Notes under the pieces: generated by a model
What the model was told of the DNA's origin: nothing
The model's database searches: none
The model's input: the letters and a program-made list of their open reading frames with translations, nothing else
Assembly (NCBI RefSeq): GCF_014303395.1
Contig: NZ_CP060298.1
Coordinates: forward strand, 1-64,000
Direction: 5' to 3'
Source of the DNA: Nakamurella sp. PAMC28650
GTDB taxonomy: Bacteria; Actinomycetota; Actinomycetes; Mycobacteriales; Nakamurellaceae
Length of the DNA: 64,000 nt
Position numbers and translations under genes: made by a program
Shown here: positions 36,083 to 45,357 of the stretch, in pieces
Position numbering within the stretch: the first letter of the stretch is position 1
How the letters are laid out: the number at the start of each line of letters is the position of its first letter

Positions 36083-36125
36083 GGCGACTTCGCCGCACGC
36101 CGCAGATCCTGCCGGTCGTGGAGGG

Positions 36126-38090
36126 TCATCGGACGACGACCCGATGTGCGCCGGACAGGAAGAGCGAGTGCTCGTCCAGCCGGATGACGTCGCGGCCGGC
36201 GCCGATGCGCTGGCCGGAACGGAGATCGAACTCGAACAGTTGGACCTCGTCGACCCGGTCGACGCCCTCGACACTCTCCAGCAGCTGGGCGATCGCCGCG
36301 GCATTCAGATCGGCGTCGAAGAGCCACCCGCCGCCGTCCGCCCCACCGGAGAGTGGATGGATGTATCTGGTCAGCTCGTTGACGGCCCGCTGCCGCACCA
36401 GGGCCAGCGGCCGGCCGGCCGGCGCGTGCACCAGCGCTGCCACCGAGACTCCCTGGTAGAAGGGAGTTCCGACCTCGATTGCCGTACCGACGATGCGGTG
36501 GGCGTCGAGGTGGTCGGTGATCCGGCGCATCAACGGTGCGGTGATCGCGAAGTCGTCCAACTGGTGGGTCCGGAGGTCGGTCCGGACCTGCGGCACCACC
36601 AGCATCCGCACCGGGCCCTGACCCGTCGCCGCCGGAAGGCACCTGGCCCTGGCCACCTCGATGGACGACTCCATCGTCAGGCGCTCGAAATCACCGGCGG
36701 TGACGGCCCTCTGGCCGGTCCGCAGGGTCAGCGGTCCCCTGGTCTTGGCCTCGTTCACGGTTTCGGCATCCACACCGCCGACGGCCGGACGCAGGTTGAC
36801 CGCGCCCGAGATGTACGGCACCGCCGACCGCAGCACGGTCAGGGTGCGAGCGCCGACATTGCCGAGAGCACCCCCGCCGTAACGGTATTCGGTCGTCGAG
36901 ATCTCGGCACCGTCGCGCGGGATCCGGCCGTGCTGGCGGACCGATCCGTCCGGATAGCGGACGCGGGGACCGAAACGGACGATGCCCGACGCGGAATCCC
37001 AGACGAAATGCGGATCGGACGCAGTGGAGGCAGAGAAGTCGGCGACCTCCGTCCATTCCACCCGCCCACCGGGATCGCTGACCACCACCGTCTCGCCTCC
37101 GCGGCGGGGCAGTACCGGCGGAAAGCTGACCTGGAACTCCTGGCCGGGACTTCCATCCGACCGGCCCAGCACCTCACCGGCCGCCTTGGACGAATGCTCT
37201 GCCTCGACCGTCGCGCCCAGTGCCGCCACCTCGAGCGCGTCGAGCTGCGGCGAGGCCTGGTAGGTGGGCTGTCCGGGGACCGGCGTCAGGAGCCGCACCC
37301 GCAGCCAGTAGGCGGATGTGTCCCCGAGCGTCAGGAAATCGTGTTCCGACGGGATCATCAGCACGATCTCGCCCGCCCGGTTGAGGCCACCGGTGCTGTC
37401 GGAGAAGACGTCGACGGTGATCCAGGCCTCGCCGTTCCAGACCTCCCAGGCCAGCGGCGGGTTCCGTGGGTCCACCCCGATGCCCTGGGCGTGGGCCTGC
37501 ACCGAGAGCCGGATCGCCATTCCGGCCAGGCTTTCCGCGAATCCGAGCAGCAAGACGTTCCCGGGTGCCAGCCGCCCGGTGGCGTCGGTCGAGGTGAAAC
37601 ACGCCACCGAGGACCCGACGAACCGGAGATCGTCGTAGACGGCCGTCATCCGCTCGGCCTTCGCATCCGAGGTCAGTGCGTTGACCAGTACCGGCGGCCG
37701 GATGGTGAGTTCGTCGACGGTCGAGAACACCACGGCGGTATCGGCGGTGCGGTGATCGGCGGTGGTGGTCACCTGGAGTCCCGCCGGCACCGTCACCGGT
37801 ACGTCCTGGACGGCGGAGAGCCAGAAGGTGACCTGCGCCTTGGCCACCGACGGCGGGAACGGCTCGATCCCGACCAGGTTGAGGAAATGGACGAACAGCC
37901 GGTCCGGCACCTGGTTGACCCGGTACAGCACCATTTCACTCATCCAGGCGAACAATTCGATGAGAGCGACGCCGGGGTCGGAGACGTTGTGGTTCGTCCA
38001 TTCCGGGGTGTAGCGCGGAATCAGTCGCTTCGCCTCGTCGACGATGTCCTGGAAGGTCCGGTCGTCCAGGTTCGGGGCGGGTAGCACCAT
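36126..38090 (-). CDS. Baseplate J-like protein (Afp11/Pvc11-type)
   Basis: A 654-aa baseplate wedge protein. ATG 38090 overlaps the gp25 stop. The N-terminus MVLPAPNLDDRTFQDIVDEAKRLIPRYTPEW..., with 'SDPGVALIELFAWMSEMVLYRVNQVPDR', is characteristic of eCIS baseplate J proteins. The C-terminal third has 'RALTLRTGQRAVTAGDFERL'-type phage J core (GQRAVTAGDFERLTMES) and 'RMLVVPQV'. Length is within the range for this group. It bridges the central hub (gp25, spike) and the sheath. Only one J-type gene is present here, whereas Afp/PVC have two (Afp11 and Afp12); the neighbouring tail protein may replace the second. Confidence 0.93.
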   Translation of the reverse strand: MVLPAPNLDDRTFQDIVDEAKRLIPRYTPEWTNHNVSDPGVALIELFAWMSEMVLYRVNQVPDRLFVHFLNLVGIEPFPPSVAKAQVTFWLSAVQDVPVTVPAGLQVTTTADHRTADTAVVFSTVDELTIRPPVLVNALTSDAKAERMTAVYDDLRFVGSSVACFTSTDATGRLAPGNVLLLGFAESLAGMAIRLSVQAHAQGIGVDPRNPPLAWEVWNGEAWITVDVFSDSTGGLNRAGEIVLMIPSEHDFLTLGDTSAYWLRVRLLTPVPGQPTYQASPQLDALEVAALGATVEAEHSSKAAGEVLGRSDGSPGQEFQVSFPPVLPRRGGETVVVSDPGGRVEWTEVADFSASTASDPHFVWDSASGIVRFGPRVRYPDGSVRQHGRIPRDGAEISTTEYRYGGGALGNVGARTLTVLRSAVPYISGAVNLRPAVGGVDAETVNEAKTRGPLTLRTGQRAVTAGDFERLTMESSIEVARARCLPAATGQGPVRMLVVPQVRTDLRTHQLDDFAITAPLMRRITDHLDAHRIVGTAIEVGTPFYQGVSVAALVHAPAGRPLALVRQRAVNELTRYIHPLSGGADGGGWLFDADLNAAAIAQLLESVEGVDRVDEVQLFEFDLRSGQRIGAGRDVIRLDEHSLFLSGAHRVVVR

Positions 38091-38545
38091 CAGCTCTCCT
38101 CGTGCGGAATGACGTAGAACGGATACACCAGGTTGCGGCGGTCGTTGGTGGCCTTGACCCGGTAGGTGACGTTGATGACGATCAGAGCCCCATCGTCGGC
38201 ATCGGGCACCGGGTCGACCTGCTCCACCGTGACCCTCGGTTCCCACTGCGCCAGCGCGTCGCGCACGGCCTGCGCCATCAGTCCGAGCAGGTTGGCCGTC
38301 ACCGGTTCGAACAGCAGATCCCAGATACGGCAACCGAACTGCGGCCGCATCACCCGCTCCCCCGGTGCGGTGGCCAGTACCACCGCCATCGAGCGATCGA
38401 GGTCGGCCGGCCCATCGGTCAGCCGGATCGAGCCGGTGTGGTCGACCTGCAGCGGCCAGAAGAATCCGCGCCCGATGAAGGTCGCGTCGTAGTGTGCGGG
38501 CTCCCTGGAACCCGCTGCCGGAAGGACGCTCTCCTCCACGCTCAC
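38090..38545 (-). CDS. gp25-like baseplate protein (Afp9/Pvc9-type)
   Basis: A 151-aa member of the GPW/gp25 family. It carries the family core: GFFWPLQVDHTGSIRLTDG, 'SMAVVLATAPGERVMRPQFGCRIWDLLFEP', then 'VRDALAQWEPRVTVEQV'. The conserved E-R-x-M-R-P-x-F-G motif is intact. In phage T4 and T6SS this subunit nucleates the sheath at the baseplate. Stop overlaps the baseplate J start as ATGA. It follows the VgrG-like gene's start side by side in the same operon. Confidence 0.95.
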   Translation of the reverse strand: MSVEESVLPAAGSREPAHYDATFIGRGFFWPLQVDHTGSIRLTDGPADLDRSMAVVLATAPGERVMRPQFGCRIWDLLFEPVTANLLGLMAQAVRDALAQWEPRVTVEQVDPVPDADDGALIVINVTYRVKATNDRRNLVYPFYVIPHEES

Positions 38546-38570
38546 TGCACCTCGCCGTCGGACTTGCTCA

Positions 38571-40325
38571 TCAGTTGACCATCACCGGCATGCCCTTGAT
38601 CATCGCCGGCCCGCCGGCCGAGACCTCGACCTGGGCGCTGCCCTTGACCTCGACCATCGCTCCGCTGGCGGAGTTCTTCGCCGAGGCCTTCGTGGTCACG
38701 TTCAGGCCGGAGATCTCCACGTCGGTATCGGCCTTCAGGGTGATCTTGCTGCCCTGGATGGTGATGGACCCGTCGTTGCCGATCTTGAAGCTCGCCGAGC
38801 CGGCCGTGATGGACAGCGGAATTCCGGCCGGCACCTGGGCGATGAACTCCTTCTTGGACATCATCACCGAGGTCGCCCCGCCGGCCAGTGTCAGCGAGAT
38901 GTACTGCTTGTCCGGCGCGGTGCCGTCACCGAATTCGACGGCATGCCCGAGCCGGGAGGTGATCTGCCGGGAATTGACCATGCTGCTCTCCACCGCGAAG
39001 GCGGGCTGGCTGTCCTTGCCGTTGAAGACCGCGCCGAGGATGACCGGCCGGCGGGGATCACCGTTCTCGAAGCCGACGATCACCTCGTCGTTGACCTCCG
39101 GCATGAAGGTGACACCCTTCTTGTTGCCACCGCCAACGCTGACCATCCGCGCCCAGCCACTGGCCAGTTGATCGTCGATGCCGGGATACTTGACCTTGAT
39201 GTCGCCGGGCGATCCCTCCGAGTTCCCGATCTGGGTCACCAGACCGACCACCAACCCGTCTCGGCGGAAGCTGGTCTGCTTCGTCGAGGTCAGCGTGTCG
39301 ACGAGGCCGTTCGGCCGGTGATCACCGGCCACGAAACGTGTTTCGAAACCGCGGTCGGTGTAGCTGTGCTCGACCTCGGTGACGAAGTACTTGCCGTTCG
39401 CAGGGCCGGCCCCCTCCACCTCGACCGAGCCGCCGATCTTGATGGCCGGTGCGATCAGGGTCGTACCGCGCGCCGTGACGGCCGCCGCGGCCCAGGCCGC
39501 GGCGGCCCGGTCGGCCAGATCCTGTGCCTCTTCCTGGTCGACCGGGCCCTGGGCAGAGGTGGACACCTTGGTCATCGACGACAGGGCGCTGACCGAGGCG
39601 TACCCGGACACCAGACTCGCTGTCGGCAGGATGCCGGACGACGGGGACGCACTGTTGCCCTTGATCGAGGTCTTCGTCTTCGCCGTCCAGCCCATCACTG
39701 CACTGGACGAGGGATGCAGGGCGCTGGCGCGCACCGAGAACTGCCGCAGGTCTTCGCTGGCGTTCAGCCTTGCTGACGCAGCGCTGGTCGCCGGTTTCTT
39801 GAACTTGAGCACCTTTTCCTCGACCCACCAGTCGTAGCCGACCCGATCGGCCAGTTCGCTGACAAAACCGAAATCGGAGTCGGCCTGCAACGTGTAGTCG
39901 AACTGGGCGGCGGTGGCGTCCGCTTCGACGGAAAGACCGTACTCGCGACCGATCTGGCTCACGATGTCCGAGTAGCTCATCTTGGTGAAGCTGCGAGCCT
40001 TGTTGCCCAGAGCCATCTTGTAGGAGGGATCGTCCGCGATCACCACGAAGTCGGGAACCCCACGGTCGAGCTGCAGGTCGATCCCGGTGACCTCGCCGGC
40101 GAACAGCGTCCCGCCGTCGGCCATCCTGACCTCCAGTTGGGTCCCGATCGTGAACGTGGAGCCGGCAGCGATCGCGAAGCCCGAATCGTCGAAACGCAGG
40201 GTGGCCCGCCCCGGTAGGCCGAAACTCGTCCGGATGCGCAGGCCGGACAGCTCGTAGCTCGAGGACATCTGGGATCCGTTGACGAGGATCTCGGGTGCGA
40301 TCGCCGTCATCGCGGGCGCGGTCAC
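38571..40325 (-). CDS. VgrG/Pvc8-like central spike protein
   Basis: A protein of about 584 aa. GTG 40325 is chosen: it overlaps the LysM stop as GTGA and GAGGG is 8 bases upstream; ATG 40310 is the alternative. Order of domains: a gp27-like hub at residues about 15-360 (IRTSFGLPGRATLRF; FDYTLQADSDFGFVSELADRVGY), a gp5-like OB fold (VTQIGNSEGSPGDIKVKYPGID...WARMVSVGGGN, 'PEVNDEVIVGFENGDPRRPVILGAVFNG'), then beta-helix-like repeats (ISITAG, IQGSKITLKADTDVEISG). No extra C-terminal effector domain. This trimer forms the spike under the PAAR tip. A complete hub plus OB fold marks it as functional. Confidence 0.95.
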   Translation of the reverse strand: MTAPAMTAIAPEILVNGSQMSSSYELSGLRIRTSFGLPGRATLRFDDSGFAIAAGSTFTIGTQLEVRMADGGTLFAGEVTGIDLQLDRGVPDFVVIADDPSYKMALGNKARSFTKMSYSDIVSQIGREYGLSVEADATAAQFDYTLQADSDFGFVSELADRVGYDWWVEEKVLKFKKPATSAASARLNASEDLRQFSVRASALHPSSSAVMGWTAKTKTSIKGNSASPSSGILPTASLVSGYASVSALSSMTKVSTSAQGPVDQEEAQDLADRAAAAWAAAAVTARGTTLIAPAIKIGGSVEVEGAGPANGKYFVTEVEHSYTDRGFETRFVAGDHRPNGLVDTLTSTKQTSFRRDGLVVGLVTQIGNSEGSPGDIKVKYPGIDDQLASGWARMVSVGGGNKKGVTFMPEVNDEVIVGFENGDPRRPVILGAVFNGKDSQPAFAVESSMVNSRQITSRLGHAVEFGDGTAPDKQYISLTLAGGATSVMMSKKEFIAQVPAGIPLSITAGSASFKIGNDGSITIQGSKITLKADTDVEISGLNVTTKASAKNSASGAMVEVKGSAQVEVSAGGPAMIKGMPVMVN

Positions 40326-40981
40326 TTCTGCACCCTCGGGATCGACAGCAGCGAGCCGCTGCGGAGAGCGAGCGGGTCGGAGATCCCGTTCGCCCCGGCG
40401 ATCTGCCGCCACTTCGTCGAATCGCCGTAGTACTTCGCGGAGATCCGATCGAGCGTCTCGCCCGGCTGGACCCGGTGCACCCGATGGGGTCTGGGGGTAC
40501 CGGACGTCGGGTTCTGCGGGCCGAACGCCACCGACTCCTGGTACTGGGTGAGCGTGAGGGAGATCTTCGCCCGCAGCGGCACGCCGGTGGAGGAGAAATA
40601 GGTGAACTGCAGATTGACGCTGGCCACCACGGCCTTGAAGGAATGCAGGCTGCCCCAGTGGAACACCACGTAGGGCGGGCGGGCGTTGTTGGACTGCGGG
40701 TCGGAGCCGGGCAGGGAGGAGTCGACGTCCATCAGCGCCAGCACCTTGCCGGTGTAGCTGGTGACGGCCTGCCCGGTGTCGGTGGTGTCGAAGGTGAGCT
40801 CGAGCGACATCGACCCGGAAGTGGCCCCCTGGTAGTGCAGCTGCGGTACACCCTGCCCAGCAAGGGAATTGCCCGACCAGCTGTTGCTCCTCGACACCGA
40901 GAACTCGGAGGGGTTGAACATGCACGGAATGGTCTCGGCCGTACCCTCGATCTCGAGAAACGCCTTTTCGGTCAGAGACAT
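40322..40981 (-). CDS. LysM-domain baseplate hub protein (Afp7/Pvc7-type)
   Basis: A 219-aa protein starting at ATG 40981 with a strong AGGAGG upstream. Residues 1-165 form a T4 gp53/tube-initiator-like domain (CMFNPSEFSVSRSNSWSG; FDTTDTGQAVTSYTGKVLALMDVD; PPYVVFHWGSLHSFKAVV). Residues about 168-215 form one LysM (HRVQPGETLDRISAKYYGDSTKWRQIAGANG). In eCIS and related phage tails this protein links the tube to the spike; the LysM is structural here, not necessarily for wall binding. It is the first gene of a tightly coupled set (GTGA/ATGA overlaps) running into spike, gp25 and baseplate J. Confidence 0.94.
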   Translation of the reverse strand: MSLTEKAFLEIEGTAETIPCMFNPSEFSVSRSNSWSGNSLAGQGVPQLHYQGATSGSMSLELTFDTTDTGQAVTSYTGKVLALMDVDSSLPGSDPQSNNARPPYVVFHWGSLHSFKAVVASVNLQFTYFSSTGVPLRAKISLTLTQYQESVAFGPQNPTSGTPRPHRVHRVQPGETLDRISAKYYGDSTKWRQIAGANGISDPLALRSGSLLSIPRVQK

Positions 40982-41054
40982 GACGACCTCCTGAACTGCG
41001 GGTGGGTGCAGGCGGATGCGGACGAGCCGGTCGACGGTGCGGACGGGGCCACGG

Positions 41055-44000
41055 TCACATCACTCCCGGGTGGAATCGACGCCCACGTCGGGACAGTTCG
41101 TCCGAGACGCGGTCCTCCAGACGCTCGACGATGATGTCCACGAGCTGGTCCCATTCCCGCGGTGTCAGCGACGTGGCGATCGACCCCGGTCTGTGCTCGT
41201 CGTTCTGCGGCTCTCCACCGAAGGTGTGCGGTGAAAACATCTCTCGGGTCCTCCTCACCGTCGGGGCCTGCCGGGTGCCGGGCGGGGAACCGGCGAGTTG
41301 CGTCCTGGCCCGGTCGAACAGCGTTGCGGGAACCTGATCCACCAGACTCGAGCGTCGGATCGTCACATCGGCGTGCTGGCTGTTCCGACCGCCTGCGGCA
41401 GTGGCCACCCCGGGAACCGGGGGGCCGCCCGCCGATGCTCCCAGCGCGAATGGTGGCGCCGACGTCGCGGATCCGGCCGCTACCGGTATGGCAGACCCGG
41501 CCGACACCGGCGCCGGAGGCACCGCTCCCGACGGACTCCGCGGGGCGCCCCGCGGAGGCGCGACGCTCGGCGCCGAGAGCAGGGCACGGGTGGACGGCTC
41601 GATCACCCGCTCCGGATGGGCCGGGAATCGCTTGAGGACCGCTGAAGCCAGCAGTCCCGGGTCGGGGCTCGACCCGGACGGCGAGCGTCGGATCGGCGAC
41701 CCGGGGCTCCCGGGCGATCCGACCGCATCCTCCCCCATCCTTTGGGGCCCTGCAGGTGTCGTCGCCCGCGCCCTGGTCGTCCCCGGTACCGCAGCACCAC
41801 CGGACGACGAAGCAGCACCGGGCAGCGGCGAGCTACCGGACACCGGAGGGGAGGCGTCCGCGGTGCGGCGGACGACGAAGCCGGCCGGCGCCGGGACCGG
41901 CGACACGCGCGCCACCTGGATCGGACTGCGGACACCGCCGGCGAACCAGCTCGGGGCTCTGCTGGACACCGCCGCACTGCTGGACACCGCCGCACTGCTG
42001 GACACCGCCGCACTGCTGGACACCGGGGCCCTGCTGGACACCGCCGCACTGCTGGACACCGGGGCCCTGCTGGACACCGGGGCCCTGCTGGACACCGCCG
42101 TACTGCTGGACACCGCCGCACTGCTGGACATCGGGGCACTGGAGCCTTCGCGAACAGAACCTCTCGTGTTCGCCCCCGAGCCGGCGACCGACGTCGAGGG
42201 GCGACCCCGTCGATCCGCGCTCATCACCCCGCCGGCAGCGACCCCCATGTCCAGGGCGGATCGGCGCAGGGATTCCAGCGGTCCAGCCGCACGGATCAGG
42301 CCGGTCGTAACGGGTGCCTGCGGACCGACGGTCCCCGGGCTGCTGCCACCGGCCGTGATCCCGGCCGACAGCCGGCCCCGCGACGACGGTCCGGACGTCG
42401 CGGAACGACCGGCTCCACTACGCGGCATACCCGTCACGCCCACCCCACCACGCACCGGAAGAACTGCACCGTGGCGCTGCACACCGGCTTCCATCGACTG
42501 GGAGATGCTGCGCTGCAACGTGGATCCCCATGCACCGCCATGACCGAGGTGAAAACCTACCGTTCCGAGAGACGGGGCCGATACCGATGACGCCCCGGTT
42601 CCGGGCTGGGCGCCCGCCGAGATTCCGGCTCCGGGACGGGCACGGGAACCGGCACCGGCACCCACCAGGACGCCGAGCCGACCCGGCCGGAGAAGCTCTC
42701 TCGCCGCGAACGCCTCCGCGCCGCCCGCGGTGCTCGTCCCTGCGGATGGTGGGGTTGCGCCGTTCAGCCGTCGCGCCGTGCCAGCCGTGGATCGGTCCCG
42801 GTCGCCCGCACGGGCAAGCGGTCCCGCGGTGGCGAAACGGCGAATCGGCCGGTCGTGGCGAGGCGTGGAGATGCCCCGAGGGACAACTGCTCCGACCGTC
42901 GCGGACTGCTCCGGACCGGCTCCACCCGATGCCCCGCCCGATGGAAGAGAACCGGAGCCGACGCCGGCGCCACCTGATCCAGCGGACGCTGCGTTTCCAG
43001 CGGACGCTGCTGTTCCAACGGACGCTGCTGTTCCAACGGACGCAGCTGGCGCGGAGATCCACCGCGATGCCGGAGGCTCCGGATCTCCGGCCCGACGACG
43101 CACGGGGAACCCGGAGACCGCGGGGCCACTGGTGCGTGGTGTCGCAGCGACCGGGATCGCCTGGCCGACCGTCCGGCGGACCAGGCCTCCCAGGGGTCCG
43201 CCGAGCATCCCGCCGACCCCGGGAAGAACGGCGCCGCTCGGCCGATTCCTGATGTCCGTCGTCCCGGACGGGGCCCACAGCGGCCCGAGAGATGTCCTGC
43301 GCGCAGCTGTCGACGAACCCGGTGAACCAGGGGTCGGGACTGCACCCCGCGGCCCGGCCATCGACCGGAGTACCACCGGCCCACGGGCGAAACGGCGCAG
43401 CAGCTGGGGCGGCGACGACGGCACCGCGGACGACGATGCCGATGACACCGGAACGGAGTGGCCCATCGCGGGCTCATCCCCACCGGAATCGATCGGTGAA
43501 GTGGAAGACGTGACCAGCGACGGAGGCACCCACAGGGACTTCGGCCCAGCAGGCACCGTCCAACCACCGGGCAGAGCACCGGGTGCGGGCGAAAGGTGTG
43601 CCGGTGACGCAGTGACCGGAGTCGGCGGCAGCGCGACGGGCTGCGAGACCACCACCGGGCCGTCCGAGCCAACCGCTGCGGTGGACGTCACCGATGTCGA
43701 GACGGGTGCGGGCAGGGCGGGTGGTCGAGGAGGACGGACGGCGACACCCGCAGGCCGGATCTCGATCGGTCGACCGGCCGCACGACGCAGATCCGGAGTG
43801 GTCTCGGGGCCGGGCAGTACGTCGAGGGCGCGCGGCAGATGCGGCAACGCCGACCGCCGGATCGAACGCATCAGCGGCACCCCGCCGTCAGGCGTACCGG
43901 CGCTCTCGCCGTCCGCGGGGAACCGGACCGGCGCCGACTCTCCCTGCGTGGCGGAGGGGGACGCTGCGACCGTCCGGACGGCGGCAAATGCTGCGGGACC

Positions 44001-45350
44001 CTGGACATCCGCCGCCGACCGGGACGGGGAGGACCAACTTCTACGCAGCTCGGACGCCCCGGGCGGGTTCGGCCGGCGCGGCGCAGAAACCGGCTGCACC
44101 ACATCGATCAACGGCTGCGACAGCGGGCTGACCGGCTGCGCCACATCGGAAACCGGCTGCGCCACCGGGCGGACCGGTTGCGACACCCCGTCATACGGCT
44201 GCGCGGGCGGTGAGACCGATTGCGCCACGTACGGAACCGGTTGGCCAGCGGGAGGTAGGCGGGCCGGACGGGCGGCCGCGCGTGCACCCTCGCCCCGACG
44301 GGTCGCCGACGCGGCCAGCCGCGCGGCGGCTGTGGAGGCCGCCGAACGTCTTGCGGCCCAGCCCAGCAGCGCGTCCTGACCCGGTGCAGCGGCGCCACGC
44401 CGGACGGTAGCGCCGCGAGGGCCGGACGCTCCGCCGGACGGTCCGTTCCAGCGGCCCGAGGACCCCGTCCCGAGGTCGGACGACCCGTTCCAAGGGCCGG
44501 ACGCCCGGCCGCCGAACCCGGACCGACCTGTTGCGGAGCGACCGGCCGCCGCGTTGGTCGCCGGGCCCGTACCAGGCTTCGCCGCCTTCGTCCGGGGGGC
44601 GGCGGCGGTCCGCCGGATATCACCGCCCCCCACACCTGCCCCCGGGGGACCAGCAACTCCTCCACCGGGCGAATCCGATGCGGCGGCCGACCGGGAATCC
44701 GACGCATGCCCCACCGGTGTCGGCGCTCTCGGCACGACCAATTTGGTCGAGGCGCCCGTCATCGGTCCGGCTGCCCTCACATCGGGCAACCTGCGGACCT
44801 GCACCGCACTTCCGGTCATGCCGGCGGCCATACCGCCTGGTACGTGGGTACTCTCATTCGGCGCCGGTCCGGCGGCCCGACGCAGACCGCGCGGGGGCAA
44901 CACCGGGACGGCCCGGCTTGCACCACTCCAGCCGACGGTGGCAGCGGGTACCGCCGTTCCCCTCCGCGCGGCCGCCGGCATCCCGACCGGGCCCGCGGAC
45001 ACCTCGGTCTCGACCGCCTGTCCGGGCGACCACCAGCGCGGCGGCCGCGTCGCCTCCGGCACCCTGGACGGCTGGATCCGTCCCGGTCCGGACAGCTGCC
45101 GACGGATGTGGGGTGCCTGCGCGAGACCGGCGGAGAAGCGAACCGCAGCAGCCGCAATGCTTCCCAGCGGCGCCGGACGCGCCCGTCCGGGCGCAGAAGG
45201 ACGGGCCCAGCGTCGAGCGGCCAGGCGCCCGAGACCGATCCGCGGAGGCTCCGGTGGAGCAGCATCGATGGACCAGGACCCGTCGTTGCGGGCCGGGTCC
45301 TGCGTGTCCGGATCCTGCGCGTCAGGATCCTGCCGATCATGCACCGTCAT
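41055..45350 (-). CDS. 1431-aa Pro/Ser/Ala/Arg-rich disordered protein in tape-measure position
   Basis: A single 1431-codon frame from ATG 45350. Almost the whole sequence is low complexity (Pro, Ser, Ala, Gly, Arg, Thr) with scattered RRS/RR motifs and no globular domain. A hexapeptide tandem array (SSAAVS/SSRAPV) lies about two-thirds in. Only the ends look conserved: the N-terminal IGLGRLAARRWA and a C-terminal amphipathic helix (PREWDQLVDIIVERLEDRVSDELSRRG). It lies after the assembly-chaperone-like genes and second tube gene and before the LysM hub, the place tape-measure genes occupy in tailed phages. No other candidate ruler is seen. However, tape measures are usually helical, which this Pro-rich sequence cannot be, so a scaffold or cargo-recruiting role is equally possible. 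Confidence 0.65.
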   Translation of the reverse strand: MTVHDRQDPDAQDPDTQDPARNDGSWSIDAAPPEPPRIGLGRLAARRWARPSAPGRARPAPLGSIAAAAVRFSAGLAQAPHIRRQLSGPGRIQPSRVPEATRPPRWWSPGQAVETEVSAGPVGMPAAARRGTAVPAATVGWSGASRAVPVLPPRGLRRAAGPAPNESTHVPGGMAAGMTGSAVQVRRLPDVRAAGPMTGASTKLVVPRAPTPVGHASDSRSAAASDSPGGGVAGPPGAGVGGGDIRRTAAAPRTKAAKPGTGPATNAAAGRSATGRSGFGGRASGPWNGSSDLGTGSSGRWNGPSGGASGPRGATVRRGAAAPGQDALLGWAARRSAASTAAARLAASATRRGEGARAAARPARLPPAGQPVPYVAQSVSPPAQPYDGVSQPVRPVAQPVSDVAQPVSPLSQPLIDVVQPVSAPRRPNPPGASELRRSWSSPSRSAADVQGPAAFAAVRTVAASPSATQGESAPVRFPADGESAGTPDGGVPLMRSIRRSALPHLPRALDVLPGPETTPDLRRAAGRPIEIRPAGVAVRPPRPPALPAPVSTSVTSTAAVGSDGPVVVSQPVALPPTPVTASPAHLSPAPGALPGGWTVPAGPKSLWVPPSLVTSSTSPIDSGGDEPAMGHSVPVSSASSSAVPSSPPQLLRRFARGPVVLRSMAGPRGAVPTPGSPGSSTAARRTSLGPLWAPSGTTDIRNRPSGAVLPGVGGMLGGPLGGLVRRTVGQAIPVAATPRTSGPAVSGFPVRRRAGDPEPPASRWISAPAASVGTAASVGTAASAGNAASAGSGGAGVGSGSLPSGGASGGAGPEQSATVGAVVPRGISTPRHDRPIRRFATAGPLARAGDRDRSTAGTARRLNGATPPSAGTSTAGGAEAFAARELLRPGRLGVLVGAGAGSRARPGAGISAGAQPGTGASSVSAPSLGTVGFHLGHGGAWGSTLQRSISQSMEAGVQRHGAVLPVRGGVGVTGMPRSGAGRSATSGPSSRGRLSAGITAGGSSPGTVGPQAPVTTGLIRAAGPLESLRRSALDMGVAAGGVMSADRRGRPSTSVAGSGANTRGSVREGSSAPMSSSAAVSSSTAVSSRAPVSSRAPVSSSAAVSSRAPVSSSAAVSSSAAVSSSAAVSSRAPSWFAGGVRSPIQVARVSPVPAPAGFVVRRTADASPPVSGSSPLPGAASSSGGAAVPGTTRARATTPAGPQRMGEDAVGSPGSPGSPIRRSPSGSSPDPGLLASAVLKRFPAHPERVIEPSTRALLSAPSVAPPRGAPRSPSGAVPPAPVSAGSAIPVAAGSATSAPPFALGASAGGPPVPGVATAAGGRNSQHADVTIRRSSLVDQVPATLFDRARTQLAGSPPGTRQAPTVRRTREMFSPHTFGGEPQNDEHRPGSIATSLTPREWDQLVDIIVERLEDRVSDELSRRGRRFHPGVM
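41953..42138 (-). repeat. 18-bp tandem repeat (about 10 units) in the disordered eCIS protein
   Basis: On the plus strand the 12-mer CTGCTGGACACC recurs at 41959, 41977, 41995, 42013, 42031, 42049, 42067, 42085, 42103 and (one change) 42121. It is separated by GCCGCA, GCCGTA or GGGGCC. The unit keeps frame and encodes SSAAVS or SSRAPV hexapeptides. Such an array can change length by slippage without breaking the frame. Confidence 0.95.
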
Positions 45351-45357
45351 GTCCGGG

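Noticed and set aside
34527..38084. Plus-strand frame of nearly 1200 codons across the baseplate genes
   Set aside because: It is antisense to zinc-ribbon, tail-protein and baseplate J genes that have clear domains and ATGA couplings.
41953..42138. CRISPR array
   Set aside because: The 18-bp units are contiguous with 6-bp variable parts and keep a coding frame; there are no spacers or cas genes.
41401..42543. Plus-strand LLDTAALLDTG repeat protein
   Set aside because: It is the reverse-strand reading of the 18-bp array in the disordered eCIS protein; no ribosome site, and the minus frame is continuous over 1431 codons.
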